A stretch of 64,000 nt of DNA from Hanleya hanleyi (lineage: Eukaryota; Mollusca; Polyplacophora; Lepidopleurida; Hanleyidae): NCBI GenBank assembly GCA_036873755.1, contig JAVTVY010045365.1, forward strand, positions 1 through 64,000. The letters run 5' to 3'. A program made the translations under genes and the position numbers. Every line of letters starts with the position of its first letter. The first letter of the stretch is position 1. The notes below the pieces were generated by a model. It was not told where the DNA came from. It worked only from the letters and a program-made list of their open reading frames with translations, and ran no database searches. Positions 13,089-25,332 of this stretch are shown piece after piece.

Positions 13089-13659
13089 ATGAATATTTAT
13101 GTGAAATTCATTATCACAATATATCAACAGCGTATAGGTTTCCCAATGTGTACTTATGGTGCAACACCTTTGGCAGACCTAAATGTATGTTCTCGTATGA
13201 ATAAGCTTATATGCAGAAATTGTGAGAAGATAACCCTTTCAAATCACACTTCTTCTCATTCACGAAACCATAGACGATCTCGTCGTTTTGGATGATCCCC
13301 CTGTAAGCGACACTGGAAGAATATACGCCCCGTCACTGGTTCAAGCACTGATACTCCAGATGGAGCAACATATTTGGACGAATACCTCCATAGAATGAAA
13401 AAGGATTACTATCTCTCCGACTGCAAGAAAGACGATTAAACTTTTGACATAGTTGAATACCCATTTCAACACAACACTATTCTAGTAGAACCTGCATATG
13501 GTATATGCATGTCATCTATGCATGTTGCAGAAACTTAAAAAACAGGGCTATTCCACCAAGCGCCTCCACTAAAAGTTTCTCAAATTTGGCGATACATATC
13601 GCATGCTGATAGCAAAATACGAACGTAGCGTGCAAGATCTCTGGCGCTACGTTTCGTAA
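13089..13659 (+). pseudogene. Dead RT of the GIPMG / YIDD type, unit B copy
   Basis: The copy begins MNIYVKFIITIYQQRIGFPM and continues GATPLADLNVCSRM, a decayed form of the G-x-P-M-G...LADL motif. The catalytic region is shifted in frame and damaged: near 13268-13300 the tyrosine-encoding bases before IDD are deleted compared with unit A (CGAAACCATAGACGATC against CGAAACGTTATATAGACG). It ends SAQ/VQDLWRYVS-like and stops at 13657-13659. It contains the empty target site of the L1-like element in unit A. Confidence 0.65.
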
Positions 13660-14065
13660 CTTGTGTCTAATTCCGCTTAACCCGGGGCTAGGTGCCGTAT
13701 GAACCCATGTACTTCAAGATCCTCATGGTGCTCATATGAACAGTCACAATCAAAGCGTGACTGAGATACATCGTTCTCTAGATGACGAATTTACAACGAT
13801 TATTATGGATTAAGAATACTGATCAGCGATACGGATTTTATATTTTTGGAACATCATGATGTCTTGTCGGCATCATTGAAAACTGTTGACCACTTCTCTC
13901 TTGCAGGAAACTAGCCTATGTTTATGTTTTCTATGATTGTTCTTTTGAATTTGGTGCTAATACTGTCATATGGAATATGGAATAGGTCTTTGGATTATAG
14001 ACGCGGATATTCTTTAATGGACGACGGCTGAATTATGAATGACGGACTAGACGCTTGTAATCTGG
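13660..14065 (+). repeat. 3' tail of the dead RT element (unit B copy)
   Basis: Very similar to 6377-6800, including GAACATCATGATGTCTTG and the terminal GACGGACTAGACGCTTGTAA. It follows the RT stop codon without a gap. Confidence 0.6.
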
Positions 14066-17000
14066 TATCATATGCTACATTCTGAGTAAAATGACGATTT
14101 CAATCAGCTGCAGGGAACAGTATTGCAGAAACGTGTCAAACAAGGCTATTCCATCAAACGCTTCCATTCGAAGTTTCTCAAATTATGTGATAAATATCCC
14201 ACACTGACGGCAGAATAGTTTTTATTTTCACAAGGTAACTATAAATCTCACTTCCTGGTAAGTCACCTGCCTCTGTGATATTTTATATAAACTAATTGTA
14301 AATGTGAAAATACGTTAATTTTGTATTTTTTTTGGACACGGTGATGCAAATATCATTTCAGAGCTAGGGTCGTTTGAATATCATGTGTTTTACATGTCCA
14401 TCGCGTTAAATTGAACAGCCACAATCAAAACGTGACATGTACATACTCAGACGCGGATATTCTCTAATGGACGACGGATGGATTATGAATGACGGACTAG
14501 ACGCTTGTAATTGGATAAAGAATAATGGTCAGTGATTAGGAATTTATCTCTGAATAAGCTAATTGTGGCATCTCTGAATAAGCTAATTGGGACTGATACA
14601 AGGTATAGATTGAGAAATATGCGAGCTGGGTGGAATGAACCGAGTGGCAACTTGTTTTGCTAACACGTCACTAGTATCGCTGTTAGATGACCGTGTTTTG
14701 AAGGAAATCCTACCACACTGGAAAGGTCGTATCAAATTGGATTATCGCTCCAATTTCTGCTCCTGTTGCGGCCACTTTCCATCTCACACCTCATGAACAC
14801 GCGACGCGGCGCGTTGGCGCGGCCTTGAAAGGTCACCAATTTCGTTACGGAACGGACGTCTCAAGGATAACATGCTCTCTGTAATTGTGGCATAAAGAGG
14901 AAGACGTTCGGGGAACGGGTTACAGCCTGCTGACCTCTGCTATATCTCTCTCCTCCAAGACACCATCAACTTCATTTATCAATAGAAATTGTTCGGCAGA
15001 GTTTGGAAGCTTATTGACCCAAGTGAAAGCTAGATAAAGTCCCGTTTTCAGCATGTCTATACAATTTATTAGACCTACGACCCACTTACTACAGATCCTG
15101 CGATTAGCGATACAATAAATGGACTCCCATAAGCCCAGCACACCGCATCGTCTCGACGCTTCATTTCATTCCCATATTTCGATAAAAATCATATCAAGCA
15201 TCTACCATGCTGCATGAGATGGTTGAAGTGTTTGCGGCATAACACAAATCTATTCAATTAATATTTCAGGCTCTAGGTGTACCAATAAAAGGCAATGTCC
15301 ATTTACGAGTAGGAACTCGTAAAGAATGTTCTATATTGTATGTGCCGGGCACTTCGATTAAATATGTGTGAATATGGTCGAGGCTGTTGAGAACAACGAT
15401 TTCCTTACACAAATATAAATTCCATGTCAAATTATTCATTAACTGCGAATGATAAAGTACTGATTGGCCTTCAAACTCGGACAATAATAGGAGATAGTGT
15501 AAGAGAGGATAACTCTTTGTCTAATGTAAACAATGTAGCGCAAGGTCATTGACAAGGTATAAACGGCTTCAAGGAAGTCATTCAACAACATCTTTCGCTT
15601 AGACCGCACTGCAGCCGCCTAATTGTTAGGCGTCGGCGTGACTGAGATACAAATCTTCACTGGGATAATGTTAGGCTCTTGTGACGTGTTTAGAGATAAA
15701 GTCAGAATATTGGCCTGTGGGAACTCTCGTACTATCAGTCAGGGAGCAAACGTATACAAGTGACCAAGAAAAAAAAATCATTTGGTAGGATTATTACCAT
15801 CCATTCTGCCAGTACATTTTTTTATATTTTTTCTGTCAAAAGTTGACAATCTATTTTTATGCATTACAGGGGTGTAATTGACAGTTTATGTAATTTTGAT
15901 CGTTTCAAATCCCCACTTGCATAACGTCAGAATAAATATGAGTTTAAGGAAGGTAGAACTTGGGAATTTAAAAAAAAAACTCACTCCGAGAAGTGATTAA
16001 TCCATATTTGTCTTTCTTCAAAAGAGTTTACAACACGAGTGCAGCCAATTAAATAAAAGAAAAATTACGTTGATTAGTTTTTTTTCACAAAAAACATACA
16101 CAAATTGAGGAATGTTATCCATAATAGAAGTGAAGTGTAATTTGAAATAACAATGACTTTCTATATATTTTGGCTCACAAGGAAAATAAAATGTGATAAT
16201 AATATGTTTTATTAAGAACAGAGAAATATATCTGTTCAATTCATGCAAAGTAAAGTTACTTTAGGCATACATATTAATACAAAATCGGGAAAAATATAAA
16301 CTGAGAATCTTGATGAAGAAATCACTTCAGTAGGTGATAAATGATCACTTGCAAGAGTGTGCCTCCCATCAGTTTAGTATTTAACCGTCGCCCAGCAAAA
16401 TATTTCCGCGTCAATAATCTAAAGATCTTTATGGTGGACAGTACCAATTTCGAAACCGGCATAACCTGAAAAAATCTGTTTCTTGCGAGAGAGAAGCGGA
16501 CATTTTTTCAATGGTGGCATGAAGACGGCTATGATGTTCTATTTGTAAAATCCTCATTCTTTAACACAAACCGTTTTCTAGGGTATAATATATCTCAGTT
16601 ACGCTTTAGTTGTAACTGTTAAACACACACAATCATACAGTCACATTCTATCGAGTTTCTTGTCTGGCTATGTTGGTGTGTGCGAGGGTGTGAGTGTTTC
16701 CTTTTTCGAAACCATCTGGACATGTTTCAACTAACGCATACGGGGGTATTTATCTATTTATTTGTTTATATCTCATTTCACTTGATGCTGCTCATTACGA
16801 AACACACTGTATACAATGATAGTATATTTGTATGTAGATATGTGTAAAATACATATTTAGGTGCGTGCAGACCGTAACTAAAATAAATTCTAAAAACGGA
16901 ATTATGTGTATCTCGTATAAAACTATTATGTATCAAATATGGAAAAGAAAAGGTACAGACGCCTAACCTTCATAATCACGTGGACATTTTAAAATCGTTG

Positions 17001-17162
17001 TTGAAATTCCTTAAATTAATGTCCACTGGTATTTCCAGTGCCTGAAAAAATAACAACATCAACAAACAAGCACAATGTAAACATACCGTGACAATCAAAT
17101 ATGTAAGGTTACACACGCACACAACTTTTCAAAAAGTTTTGCAACTCAGAAATCTTGCAATT

Positions 17163-17704
17163 GCAACAGAGGTCTGTTACGCTAAATGATTTGAAGGCAA
17201 AGTCACTCGTAAAACCTTAAGAATGTTTATAGATAACTCACAGTTAAGCAAATACACATAAAGGAACGAGTGTACCAAATCGGATCTCAGGATAATTAAA
17301 GTTGGGATTCCAAAAACTATAAATCACAAGGTCCGTAGATTTGGGTGTCCATAAAACTGCCTTATGATTATGGTTAATCCTGAATTTACAGGGAGAATGT
17401 GACGTAAACGTATGGTAACTAACAACAGAGGAATACAAGTGGAAACAAAAGCAATAATTATACAAAGAACAAATGGACGTAACGAACGGACTAAAACATG
17501 CCACTAAACACAGCCTAATCAAGGATATAGGAATTATAAAGGAGTCAATTTACCCAAGTAAAACTAATACGCATACCGGCAATGCTCTGACATGAAATAT
17601 TTTTTACACCGACGAAATACTAAAATGGCAGGTTAAAGTTATTGATAAACATAATTTATGTTAATGAATTAAAAATAACAGTCAAATAAAATAAGTCAAT
17701 AAAC
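17163..17704. repeat. Truncated repeat unit C
   Basis: This is the first 540 bp of the unit (CAACAGAGGTCTGTTACG onward), matching 321-865 and 9793-10340. Homology stops abruptly at AAGTCAATAAAC (about 17704), where the chromodomain relic begins. The breakpoint is inside the unit, so the array was cut by insertion or recombination. Confidence 0.85.
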
Positions 17705-17926
17705 TCCCCTTGACAATTACCCCCCTTTCCCGGAAAAATATGCCTCCTGGCATAAACATAGAAATAAATAAGGAAAATAAGGGAGTTTTATTGTCAACTG
17801 TAGTTGTAAACACAATTTCAATACTGAACTATAATAATAAAGAACCATCAATTTCAAAGCTGACTTCGTAAACTAAACATACGTATAGGGGAATTTTTGG
17901 ACTAGCTCAGCATATAAAAAAGAAAG

Positions 17927-18430
17927 TCACTTGGAGGTATGAGTATCTGGGGGATAAGAGTCCTTGTGGATCAAAGTGGACATGGGATGGCTTAAAGACG
18001 GAATGTTCTGTTTTTGACCGTGAAGATCAGTCAAGGGAAGGTTACCACTTTTGTCGTAACCGTTGCAAATGAATGTTCGAAGTTCGCTTATTGGCTCATC
18101 TGCCTTACACACTGATGTGCCGAAGATTCCTTCGATATCTGGTGAGCTGATCTCTTCGAATGGGATCATCTTCACCGGAACGAAGTCAGGAAAGATGTCT
18201 TGGCTGTGTGACGTGGTCATTGCATTACAGGTTGGTTTCGGTAGTCGGGGACCTGGAATATACCGCCCATAGTTCGCGATATAAATTAAAGCGTCCGAAT
18301 CCAGGTTTTGATGCAAGACCCATATATTTCGATTATTACTGAGCCCTTTCCATTTGACGAGAAATGCTTCCTGGTTATCGCGTGTTACCCGTCGCTTGTA
18401 TCCTCTGTTACTTTCTGGAGAGGGTCTGAT
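17927..18430 (-). pseudogene. Chromodomain-containing ORF (relic)
   Basis: The minus-strand frame is open for 168 codons from about 18430 to the stop at 17927. Between about 18406 and 18260 it encodes a chromodomain: YKRRVTRDNQEAFLVKWKGL, then SNNRNIWVLHQNLDSDALI. This matches the YLVKWKGY...NTWEP..NL..C..LI pattern, with W, K, W and G in place. The aromatic residue before the usual strand (Y of YEVE) is not seen, so the methyl-lysine cage may be incomplete. About 110 residues of unrecognised sequence follow, ending DSYPPDTHTSK. Upstream coding-like sequence continues in a different frame, so the gene is frameshifted or split by an intron. It could be a host chromobox gene or the end of a chromovirus-type integrase; no integrase motifs are seen. 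Confidence 0.55.
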
Positions 18431-18690
18431 TCACTCTTTGAGACTGGTGGACAGCAAGTCCCCGTGGCAATTTGAGATTCGGGGGAAAACGCCTCATTTT
18501 CGACAGTTTGTTTTGATGATTCTGTTAGGATCTGAAGTCTATCATTGTTTCATTGAATATGCCTGCTGCTGGAATGCTTACAGTCTTAACGATTTCGGCA
18601 CTCGCGTATTCTTGTTCGTAATAAAATTGGTCATACGTTTCTGATTTCGTTGTCGTTGTGCCGGTAATTTCTGCACAATGGGCTGTGAAG
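18431..18690 (-). pseudogene. Possible upstream coding segment of the chromodomain relic
   Basis: On the minus strand two overlapping phases look coding: one around 18545-18670 (KSETYDQFYYEQEYASAEIV) and, after a stop, another around 18435-18530 (ESSKQTVENEAFSPESQ). A TTCACAG acceptor-like site ends at about 18682. The phase change against the chromodomain frame implies at least one indel. The residues are acidic and low in complexity, so this is only suggestive. Confidence 0.3.
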
Positions 18691-18734
18691 TTTGGCCATG
18701 TTCAGGTTTTTTTTATGATTGCCTTTAAAAATGA

Positions 18735-18935
18735 TGGCCATCACCTCGGAAGGATTATGAGCAATGATTGTAAATTTAGGTCATCACCTTTTAATGGTGA
18801 TGAAGCAACATCATCACCCTTAAAAGGTGATGGCCGTCACCATTTAAAGGTGATGGCTCTATAACTCATCACCTTTTAAAGCTGATGACCAGGTCTGATC
18901 ACCATTAAAGGGTGATGGGCCATCACCTTTTTTCT
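18735..18935. repeat. Cluster of short CATCACC/GGTGATG hairpins
   Basis: In about 200 bp there are six or seven imperfect palindromes built from CATCACC and its complement GGTGATG around an A/T core: near 18783 (CATCACCTTTTAATGGTGATG), 18812 (TCACCCTTAAAAGGTGATG), 18837 (TCACCATTTAAAGGTGATG), 18868 (TCATCACCTTTTAAAGCTGA) and 18898 (ATCACCATTAAAGGGTGAT), plus half sites at both edges. They can form adjacent hairpins or serve as an array of symmetric protein sites. The cluster sits between two coding-like parts of the relic, where an intron would lie. Confidence 0.8.
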
Positions 18936-19198
18936 GGCTGTGTACGCTGCAGGAAACTGTTCATCCGGTCTCTGTCTCGTCGAAGTTGACGGTTGGAGTT
19001 TTGGCAGTTTGGGCTGAGATTAAACACTGGTTCCTCGGACTTGCGCCACTTGACAGTGAGGTTAACATAATTTTCTTCGTTTTGGAGGTCCTAGATTAGG
19101 TGCTGGAATTCTAGCTGTTGGAGTACTAGGAGCAGGTAATCCGGGATAACGAATTGGTAGAGTTGCTTGTTGAAAAGAAGCCGGGATCCATGATTCTC
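18924..19198 (-). pseudogene. Second copy of the 5' part of the chromodomain relic
   Basis: This copy matches 1-311. On the minus strand the frame containing VKWRKSEEPVFNLS ends in CAGCCAGAAAAAAG followed by GTGATG, a plausible splice donor at 18926-18925, so this may be an exon. The copy ends abruptly at 19198 against the left arm of the large palindrome. No function is known to me. Confidence 0.4.
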
Positions 19199-21580
19199 AC
19201 TATGAGTCAGAGTTTGGTCTGAATCGCTCTCCATTGCCAATGTTGGCTCTTACACCCGTCAGTTGGATTATATCGGCTTTTCCGTGACTTATTATCTACC
19301 TATTTAAAATCGGTAGCTCAGTTACTTACGTTGGTATTTGAAACACCATTAAAATATTAACCCCCCAGATAAACTGGAGATATTACAAGTCACCCATAGC
19401 CGTATGTCGGTTCGAATGAGCCGAAATCCCGATAAGCTTCTCGGTCATCCGCGCCTCGACGTTGGAAGTTATTGGTCGCTCATAATCCTGTCTGGCGAAA
19501 TTTTGCTAATCCTGACATGGACATCACGGCGATTTTTTTCGTTCTACAGCCAGGAAGATCAAATTTCATCTTCTCGACGTGTCCAACCGATAGCGGAATT
19601 TTCGGCTTCTGGTTGGATTGACATGGCTGAAAACGGATTTCCTAGCCGACAGAAGCCGCATTCAACCGTTCTATGGTATTTTACTGATACAGGTAACTGG
19701 AGGACTCAGGTTTCGCTTCCACGATGCACTGCGCATGTATAACAGTATACAAGCTAAACTGACACCCCTGTTTAAATATTCACTTGTCTTCTGCTGTATT
19801 TTGTTGAGTTTGCTCTCTCTTATGAACAGAAGATAACTGTGTATTTTATATGAGGAAATTGCCGTTAATACAGTAGCACCAATCGAACTTTGTTTTGGAA
19901 CAACAAAATAATCTTCTGCGATATTTCATATATTTTATTAAAGTGGCTAGATTACTGCACTAATGCAGAGATTTGGTAAAGAAAATATGAGTAATATTTT
20001 TACAAAATATTACTAGCTAATAATATATCTTCATTAGATCGAAAAAGGCTTCCTAATAGAATGTAATATGTAGATCGGTAAGTATGATGAGTTATTCACT
20101 TACATTTGATCAAATAAAGAGGGCAATACTCGCAACACGAGATTGTTATTCTTCGATGAATAAATTGAGAGAATATGAGTATGACGAGATAGGAGGACCG
20201 AAAGTATCACATGTAATATAAGGTTGCCTTACTCAAGAGTGAAATGGTTAAGAGACGTACCCTCGCTTATATTATACCACCGCCATTTGTATAGGCGAGA
20301 ACTCCGAATATTCCCACTAGAGGACAGCAAAAAAGCGCATGCATATACTTCAGATAACAATTCATATTTAAGTATGGATATCACTGAGATATTGTGATGA
20401 CATGTGGGAATGGTTATAGTATATGCAAACCGAGCAATAAGGTGTCTCCCTCGCCAAAATTTTTGCGTGAAATAATTAAGCGTTATTTGATACGAAGACA
20501 GTTTTGATATTGTTTAGCTATCAGCTCTGTGGATTTAGAAACAACTCCGCCTGTTTGCCAACATCTTTACGCAACAACTGGCGGTCACATCGAAATTGTA
20601 AGATAAACAAATTTGGTTGAATTCAACGACTGGGAGTTGTGTTTGTGAGTGTGTGAATTATTGGGGGGGGGGGGGGTTGTAGGTGAAAGAGTGAGGACGA
20701 CACCGTAAAATTCCAAAACTGTGGGTTAAGATGTATCGATTTTTTTTCCTGAAAACATGAATATGAAATATCAAGATTAATAACGTAAATAAAATGGGTC
20801 CCTGAATTACATAAACCCGGCAATCCCCTGTTGGTCAGCACATGTAGTATACCTCCATTTTGCAAAATAAAACACATCTGCTGGGCGACAAGAGCGGTGA
20901 TGCAAGCGAAACGATTCCTTGACGGCATATTGTTTACATAACAGAAAAGGAAGAATTGATACATTTTATAGTCTCTTTTGTTGTGTTATTATTGACAATT
21001 TATTTAGTGATCAATCTGTATTGTTTGGTCATGTTATTATAATAATAATGACACCCAATTGGCCTAGCGTTTCAATTAAAAATCTATTGTTTAGTTCCGT
21101 GTATAAACAATTAGAACAATTTAAAGCTGAATTCTTCTATTAAACCCATACACATCACGGACTATTCCCCACGCCTCCACTGTTCTTCGAGTTTTTTGAT
21201 ATCCCTCAATGAGGATTTTCAACTTGACTCGATGTTATTTGCCTTTCCTAGTTATATAATATGTGATTATATTGTATGCGAAGTATAAGCTGAAGGCGCC
21301 ACTGGCATGGTATTCCAGTGATAATCCAACGAAACGCTGATAATGGTCCCTGTTGAAGCGGAAAATAGTCAGCATGACTTTATAAGATAAAAAAAAAATC
21401 AGCACAAATATATGATAGATATTATGACAAATAGAACAAATCATATCAACGAGAGAGAGAGAGAATTAAGGTTTAACTTCGCATTCAGCAATATATCAGC
21501 TATATAGCGACGATCAAACAAAATTCTAAGTAATCAATTCAAAAACTCGGTAAACTAAAACGTTAAAACAGGTACAAACA

Positions 21581-24124
21581 TTAAAATTTGTACAACAAAC
21601 CAATCTCTCTCAAATAGCCTAAAATACAATCCTCTTTCACTCTGCTAAAAAGATCTTCCAGCGTAGCTGCTCGATAAAAAGTATCTCTTACAGTCTTAAA
21701 ATCTATGCAGGCTATGAGAATATGTTTCACCGTGAGATCTTCATGGCAAGGTATACACCTTGGCTCCTGTTTTAGTAAATATTCATGAGTTAATCGTGTG
21801 TGACCGATCCTACATCGTCTAATCATGGCCTGGTCGAAACGTTTATGACTGTCCAGGTGAGTATAACCAACCGTTCTTTTGAACTCGTGAAGTTTGCTAT
21901 TATCCATAGTATCCCATAAAGATTGAAACAGCTCTCTTGGATAAGCGCAGATAGATGGTCTGAAATCGCTGTATGGTATTCCAACAGGGTCAACTTCTCC
22001 ATCTAAATCTGCCTTAGCCAATCTATCAGCTTCAGTGTTGCCTTTGATGTCAACGTGACTAGGCACCCAACAAAACACAATATCTATCTGTTGATCAAAT
22101 CTGGTGTCATATAATTGTAGAATTTCCAAGATGGTGGGATGAGTGGAATTTCCATTTTTAATTGCTTTAAGGCATGACAGTAAATCTGAGAATATGACAT
22201 ATTTTTTCCTTCTAGTGGATCCAATACCTTCTAAAGCAGATAATAGAGCTTTTGCTTCTGCAGTAAATATGGAACTTTTACCTGGCAGTCGATACGTTTT
22301 AATTTTGGAACTAAAGATAGTAGCACATGCTACTCTCTCACCATCTTTAGAACCATCTGTATAAATAGCCTGATGTGAACTGTATTTCTCTCTCAGTAGA
22401 CCAAATTCTTGTGTATACACGAGCTGGCTCGTGTCTGCCTTTTTATATTTAGTCAGTGAAATATCTACTTCTGGCGTGGCTAACTGCCATGGTGGAGTTG
22501 GCAAGAGCTCGTTAGGTAAAATTTGACTAACTTTAATACCAGCTGCTACAAGGTGTGGTTTCATACGGATTCCAAGAGGTGGAATAATCGATGGTTTTTG
22601 CGAATATAAATCTGCGTACTCAGGGTTGAAAACACAGTTATATGCAGGATTTGAGTGGTTCGAACGCAGTTTTGTGATATATTGCAGCGATAATTTAATT
22701 CTCCGAAGTTCTAAAGGAAATTCATCCGCTTCCACATACAAGCTTTCTTTGGGTGATGTTCTGAACGCACCGAGGCAAAGCCTTAGTCCTTGATGGAGAA
22801 TAGGATCTAGCTTTGCCAAGTTTGACTTGCTTGCACCATTGTAAACAATAGAACCATAATCGAGTTTGGAACGAACAAGCGATCGATATAAATGAAGGAG
22901 AGTTTGCTGATCTCCCCCCCACTTATAGCTGGCAACGACTTTCAACAAATCTAGAGCTTTCGTGCATTTGGCTTTTAAGCAATTTATATGCGATTTGAAT
23001 GTTAGTCGTTGATCAAACAATATGCCTAGAAATTTGACCTCTTTTACTACTTTGATTTCAGTTCCGTCTAATTTTAGTTCTGGATCTTTGTGCTGGAAAT
23101 ATTTTCTGCAAAAGTGTATACAATTTGTCTTAGCTCTGGAGAATTTGAAGCCATTTTCCAGACACCATTTCTGAATTCTGTATAGACAAAGTTGTAATGA
23201 TCTCTCAATATTGTGTATACTTTTCCCACTACACGATATATTGAAATCGTCTACAAAAAGTGAGCCATCAATTGATTTATTCAGAACTGCAGCCAAGCTG
23301 TTGATCTTGATACTAAACAGAGTAGTAGACAAAATACTGCCCTGTGGGACACCCTGGTCTTGATCAAAATGGTCAGACATAGTTGTACCCAAACGAATTT
23401 GGAATTGTCTATCATTCAAAAAGTTGGAAATAAAAACGGGTAAACGACCTTTTAATCCCATCTTTTGAAGATCTTTAAGAATCCCGTATTTCCATGTAGT
23501 ATCGTAGGCTTTTTCTAAATCAAAAAAGATAGAAACCACATGTTCGTTCTTGGCGAAAGCATTCTTAACATACGAATCTAATCTGACTAAATGATCAATG
23601 GTACTTCTATTTTTACGGAAACCAGCTTGAATATCAGTAAGTTTCTTTTCAGTTTCCAGGTACCAAACAAGGCGATCATTTATCATGCGTTCCATTGTTT
23701 TGCAGACACAGCTAGTCAATGAAATCGGACGATAATTACCAGGGTCTGTATGGTCACGACCAGGTTTTGGTACTGGTATAACTATGGCATTGTGCCATGA
23801 CGGAGGGAATTTCTCTCTATACCAAAGTCTATTGAATATGCGTAATAGGATTTCTAGAGATGATTCCGGTAGATGTTTCAAAAGCTGATAATGAATATTA
23901 TCAGGGCCTGCAGCAGAATCATGAGCTTTCGTGAGAGAAGCATGAAGTTCTTCTATTGTAAACGAAGCGTTATAGCCTTCATGGTTACCGGAGGTGAATT
24001 TAATTTCATTTTTCTCTTCTCTTTTCTGAAAACTTTGAAATTTAGGTACATAATTTTCTGATGAAGAGTTTTTGGCAATTGTTTCTCCTAATTTATTTGC
24101 AATTTCTACTCTGTCAGTAATCAC
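21581..24124 (-). pseudogene. ORF2, reverse transcriptase plus RNase H part
   Basis: About 847 codons. RT motifs in order: NYRPISL near residue 130, QAGFRKNRST 166-175, FDLEKAYD 201-208, GVPQGSIL 258-265 and the catalytic FVDD at 290-293. The post-RT block KFLGILFDQRLTF is at 364-376. An RNase H domain follows with a complete DEDD set: D590 in TDGS, E623 in TAEAKAL, D647 in FSDLLS and D700 in NTEADRLAK. A CCHC motif (C790, C793, H801, C806) ends the protein. The frame is open throughout. It is one base out of phase with the endonuclease part, and coding-like residues extend upstream of the first possible start, so the two belong to one broken ORF2 of about 1250 residues that would nick DNA and copy the element's RNA. 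Confidence 0.93.
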
Positions 24125-25332
24125 TTGATTTCCATCGTTGAGATGATGAACGCTGGACTTGAGCTTTTACCTTTTATTCTTGGGATTATATTCCAAACTT
24201 TTGTTATAGGAGTATGAGTATTTATCTTAGAAACATAATTTCTCCAAGAATCACGTTTATTCTGTTTCATGGTTCTACGAGCTTTAGCTCTTGTAACTCT
24301 GGGATCTTTCAAATTTTCAGGATTAGGATGTCGGCGGAAATATCGTTCTGCTTTCTTCCTACATTTTCTTGCTTCTTTACAGTCATCATTACACCAAGGT
24401 TTCTTAATATGTGCAACTCCTGAAGATGTGGGAATTGTTTGTTTGGCAATTTCTATCAACATATCTGAGAATAGCTGTATAGGATCTGAAACATCAGCGA
24501 AGGAGACTGATTGTAGTTTTTGTGAACAAAGCTTTTCAAAGTCGGGCCAGTTTGCTTTCTTGAAATTAAACCTTGTGAAATGAGGGTCATCGGCTGAATG
24601 AACAGCTTTTAGGACAGTGGGAAAGTGATCACTTCCACAAAGGTCATCATGAATAGACCAAGAAAATTCTTCAAGAATAGGAAGGTCGCAAAGTGAGATA
24701 TCCAATGCTGAATAGGTTCCATGGGCCGAGGACAAATGTGTATAAGAACCATCATTAAAAATACACAAAGAGTTATTTGATATAAAATTTTCAAGAATTT
24801 TACCTTTACAATTGTCTTCATTATCCCAGAGGATGTTACGACCGTTAAAATCCCCCATCATTAAACAAGGTTTCGGGAGCTGATCGTAAAGATCTTGAAG
24901 TTCATTGAGCCGGAGACTACCAGAAGAAGGTATGTACACCGTGCATAATGTGAAAACAGAATTCAAGGTAATACGAACTGCTACAGCTTGTAAATCTGTC
25001 ACTAAATCAACAGGACTGTGTAAAACACCCATTTTAACCAATATTGAAGAACCGCCTGTAGCTTTTCCATTTTCCTCTAAAGCGTAGGAATGATAAGGTG
25101 TGTATTGGCGAAATTTAAATTTATCTTTATCTGCTTTCTTCAGAAAGGTCTCGTTGAGACAAAAAGCTGATGGTTCATAATCTTGAGTTAATAATTGGAG
25201 TTCATTTAAATTTGGCCAAACTCCTCTGCAATTCCACTGAACGATAGTTGGTGGCTGAGCCATCTTTAGTCCGTATATAGAAATAAAACACAAAACTGCC
25301 CAAGCCAAGATATATAAGGTTAGCTTAGCCAT
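24121..25332 (-). pseudogene. ORF2, apurinic-like endonuclease part
   Basis: 403 codons starting at the ATG at 25332. An N-terminal hydrophobic stretch of about 20 residues is followed by the endonuclease from about residue 27. Conserved points: QWNCRG with N34, LNETFL with E61, GDFNGRNILWD with D161 and N163, SALDISL with D211, and GSDHFPT with D235/H236. These are the metal-binding and catalytic positions of the APE-type endonuclease that cuts the target site. The ATG overlaps the ORF1 stop as TAATG. A single-base lesion near 24150-24170 moves the frame, so this part stops at 24121 instead of running into the RT. Confidence 0.93.

Larger units (their letters stand above)
9791..17162. repeat. 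Long degenerate repeat unit B
   Basis: This second copy of unit A has the same order of blocks but no L1-like insertion and no 440-bp segment corresponding to 960-1400. It holds H modules at about 11690-13010 and 14552-15765, the dead RT at 13089-13659 and the 3' tail at 13660-14065. A second partial copy of the 3' tail end is at about 14450-14515. No intact gene is seen in this 7.4 kb. Confidence 0.85.
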
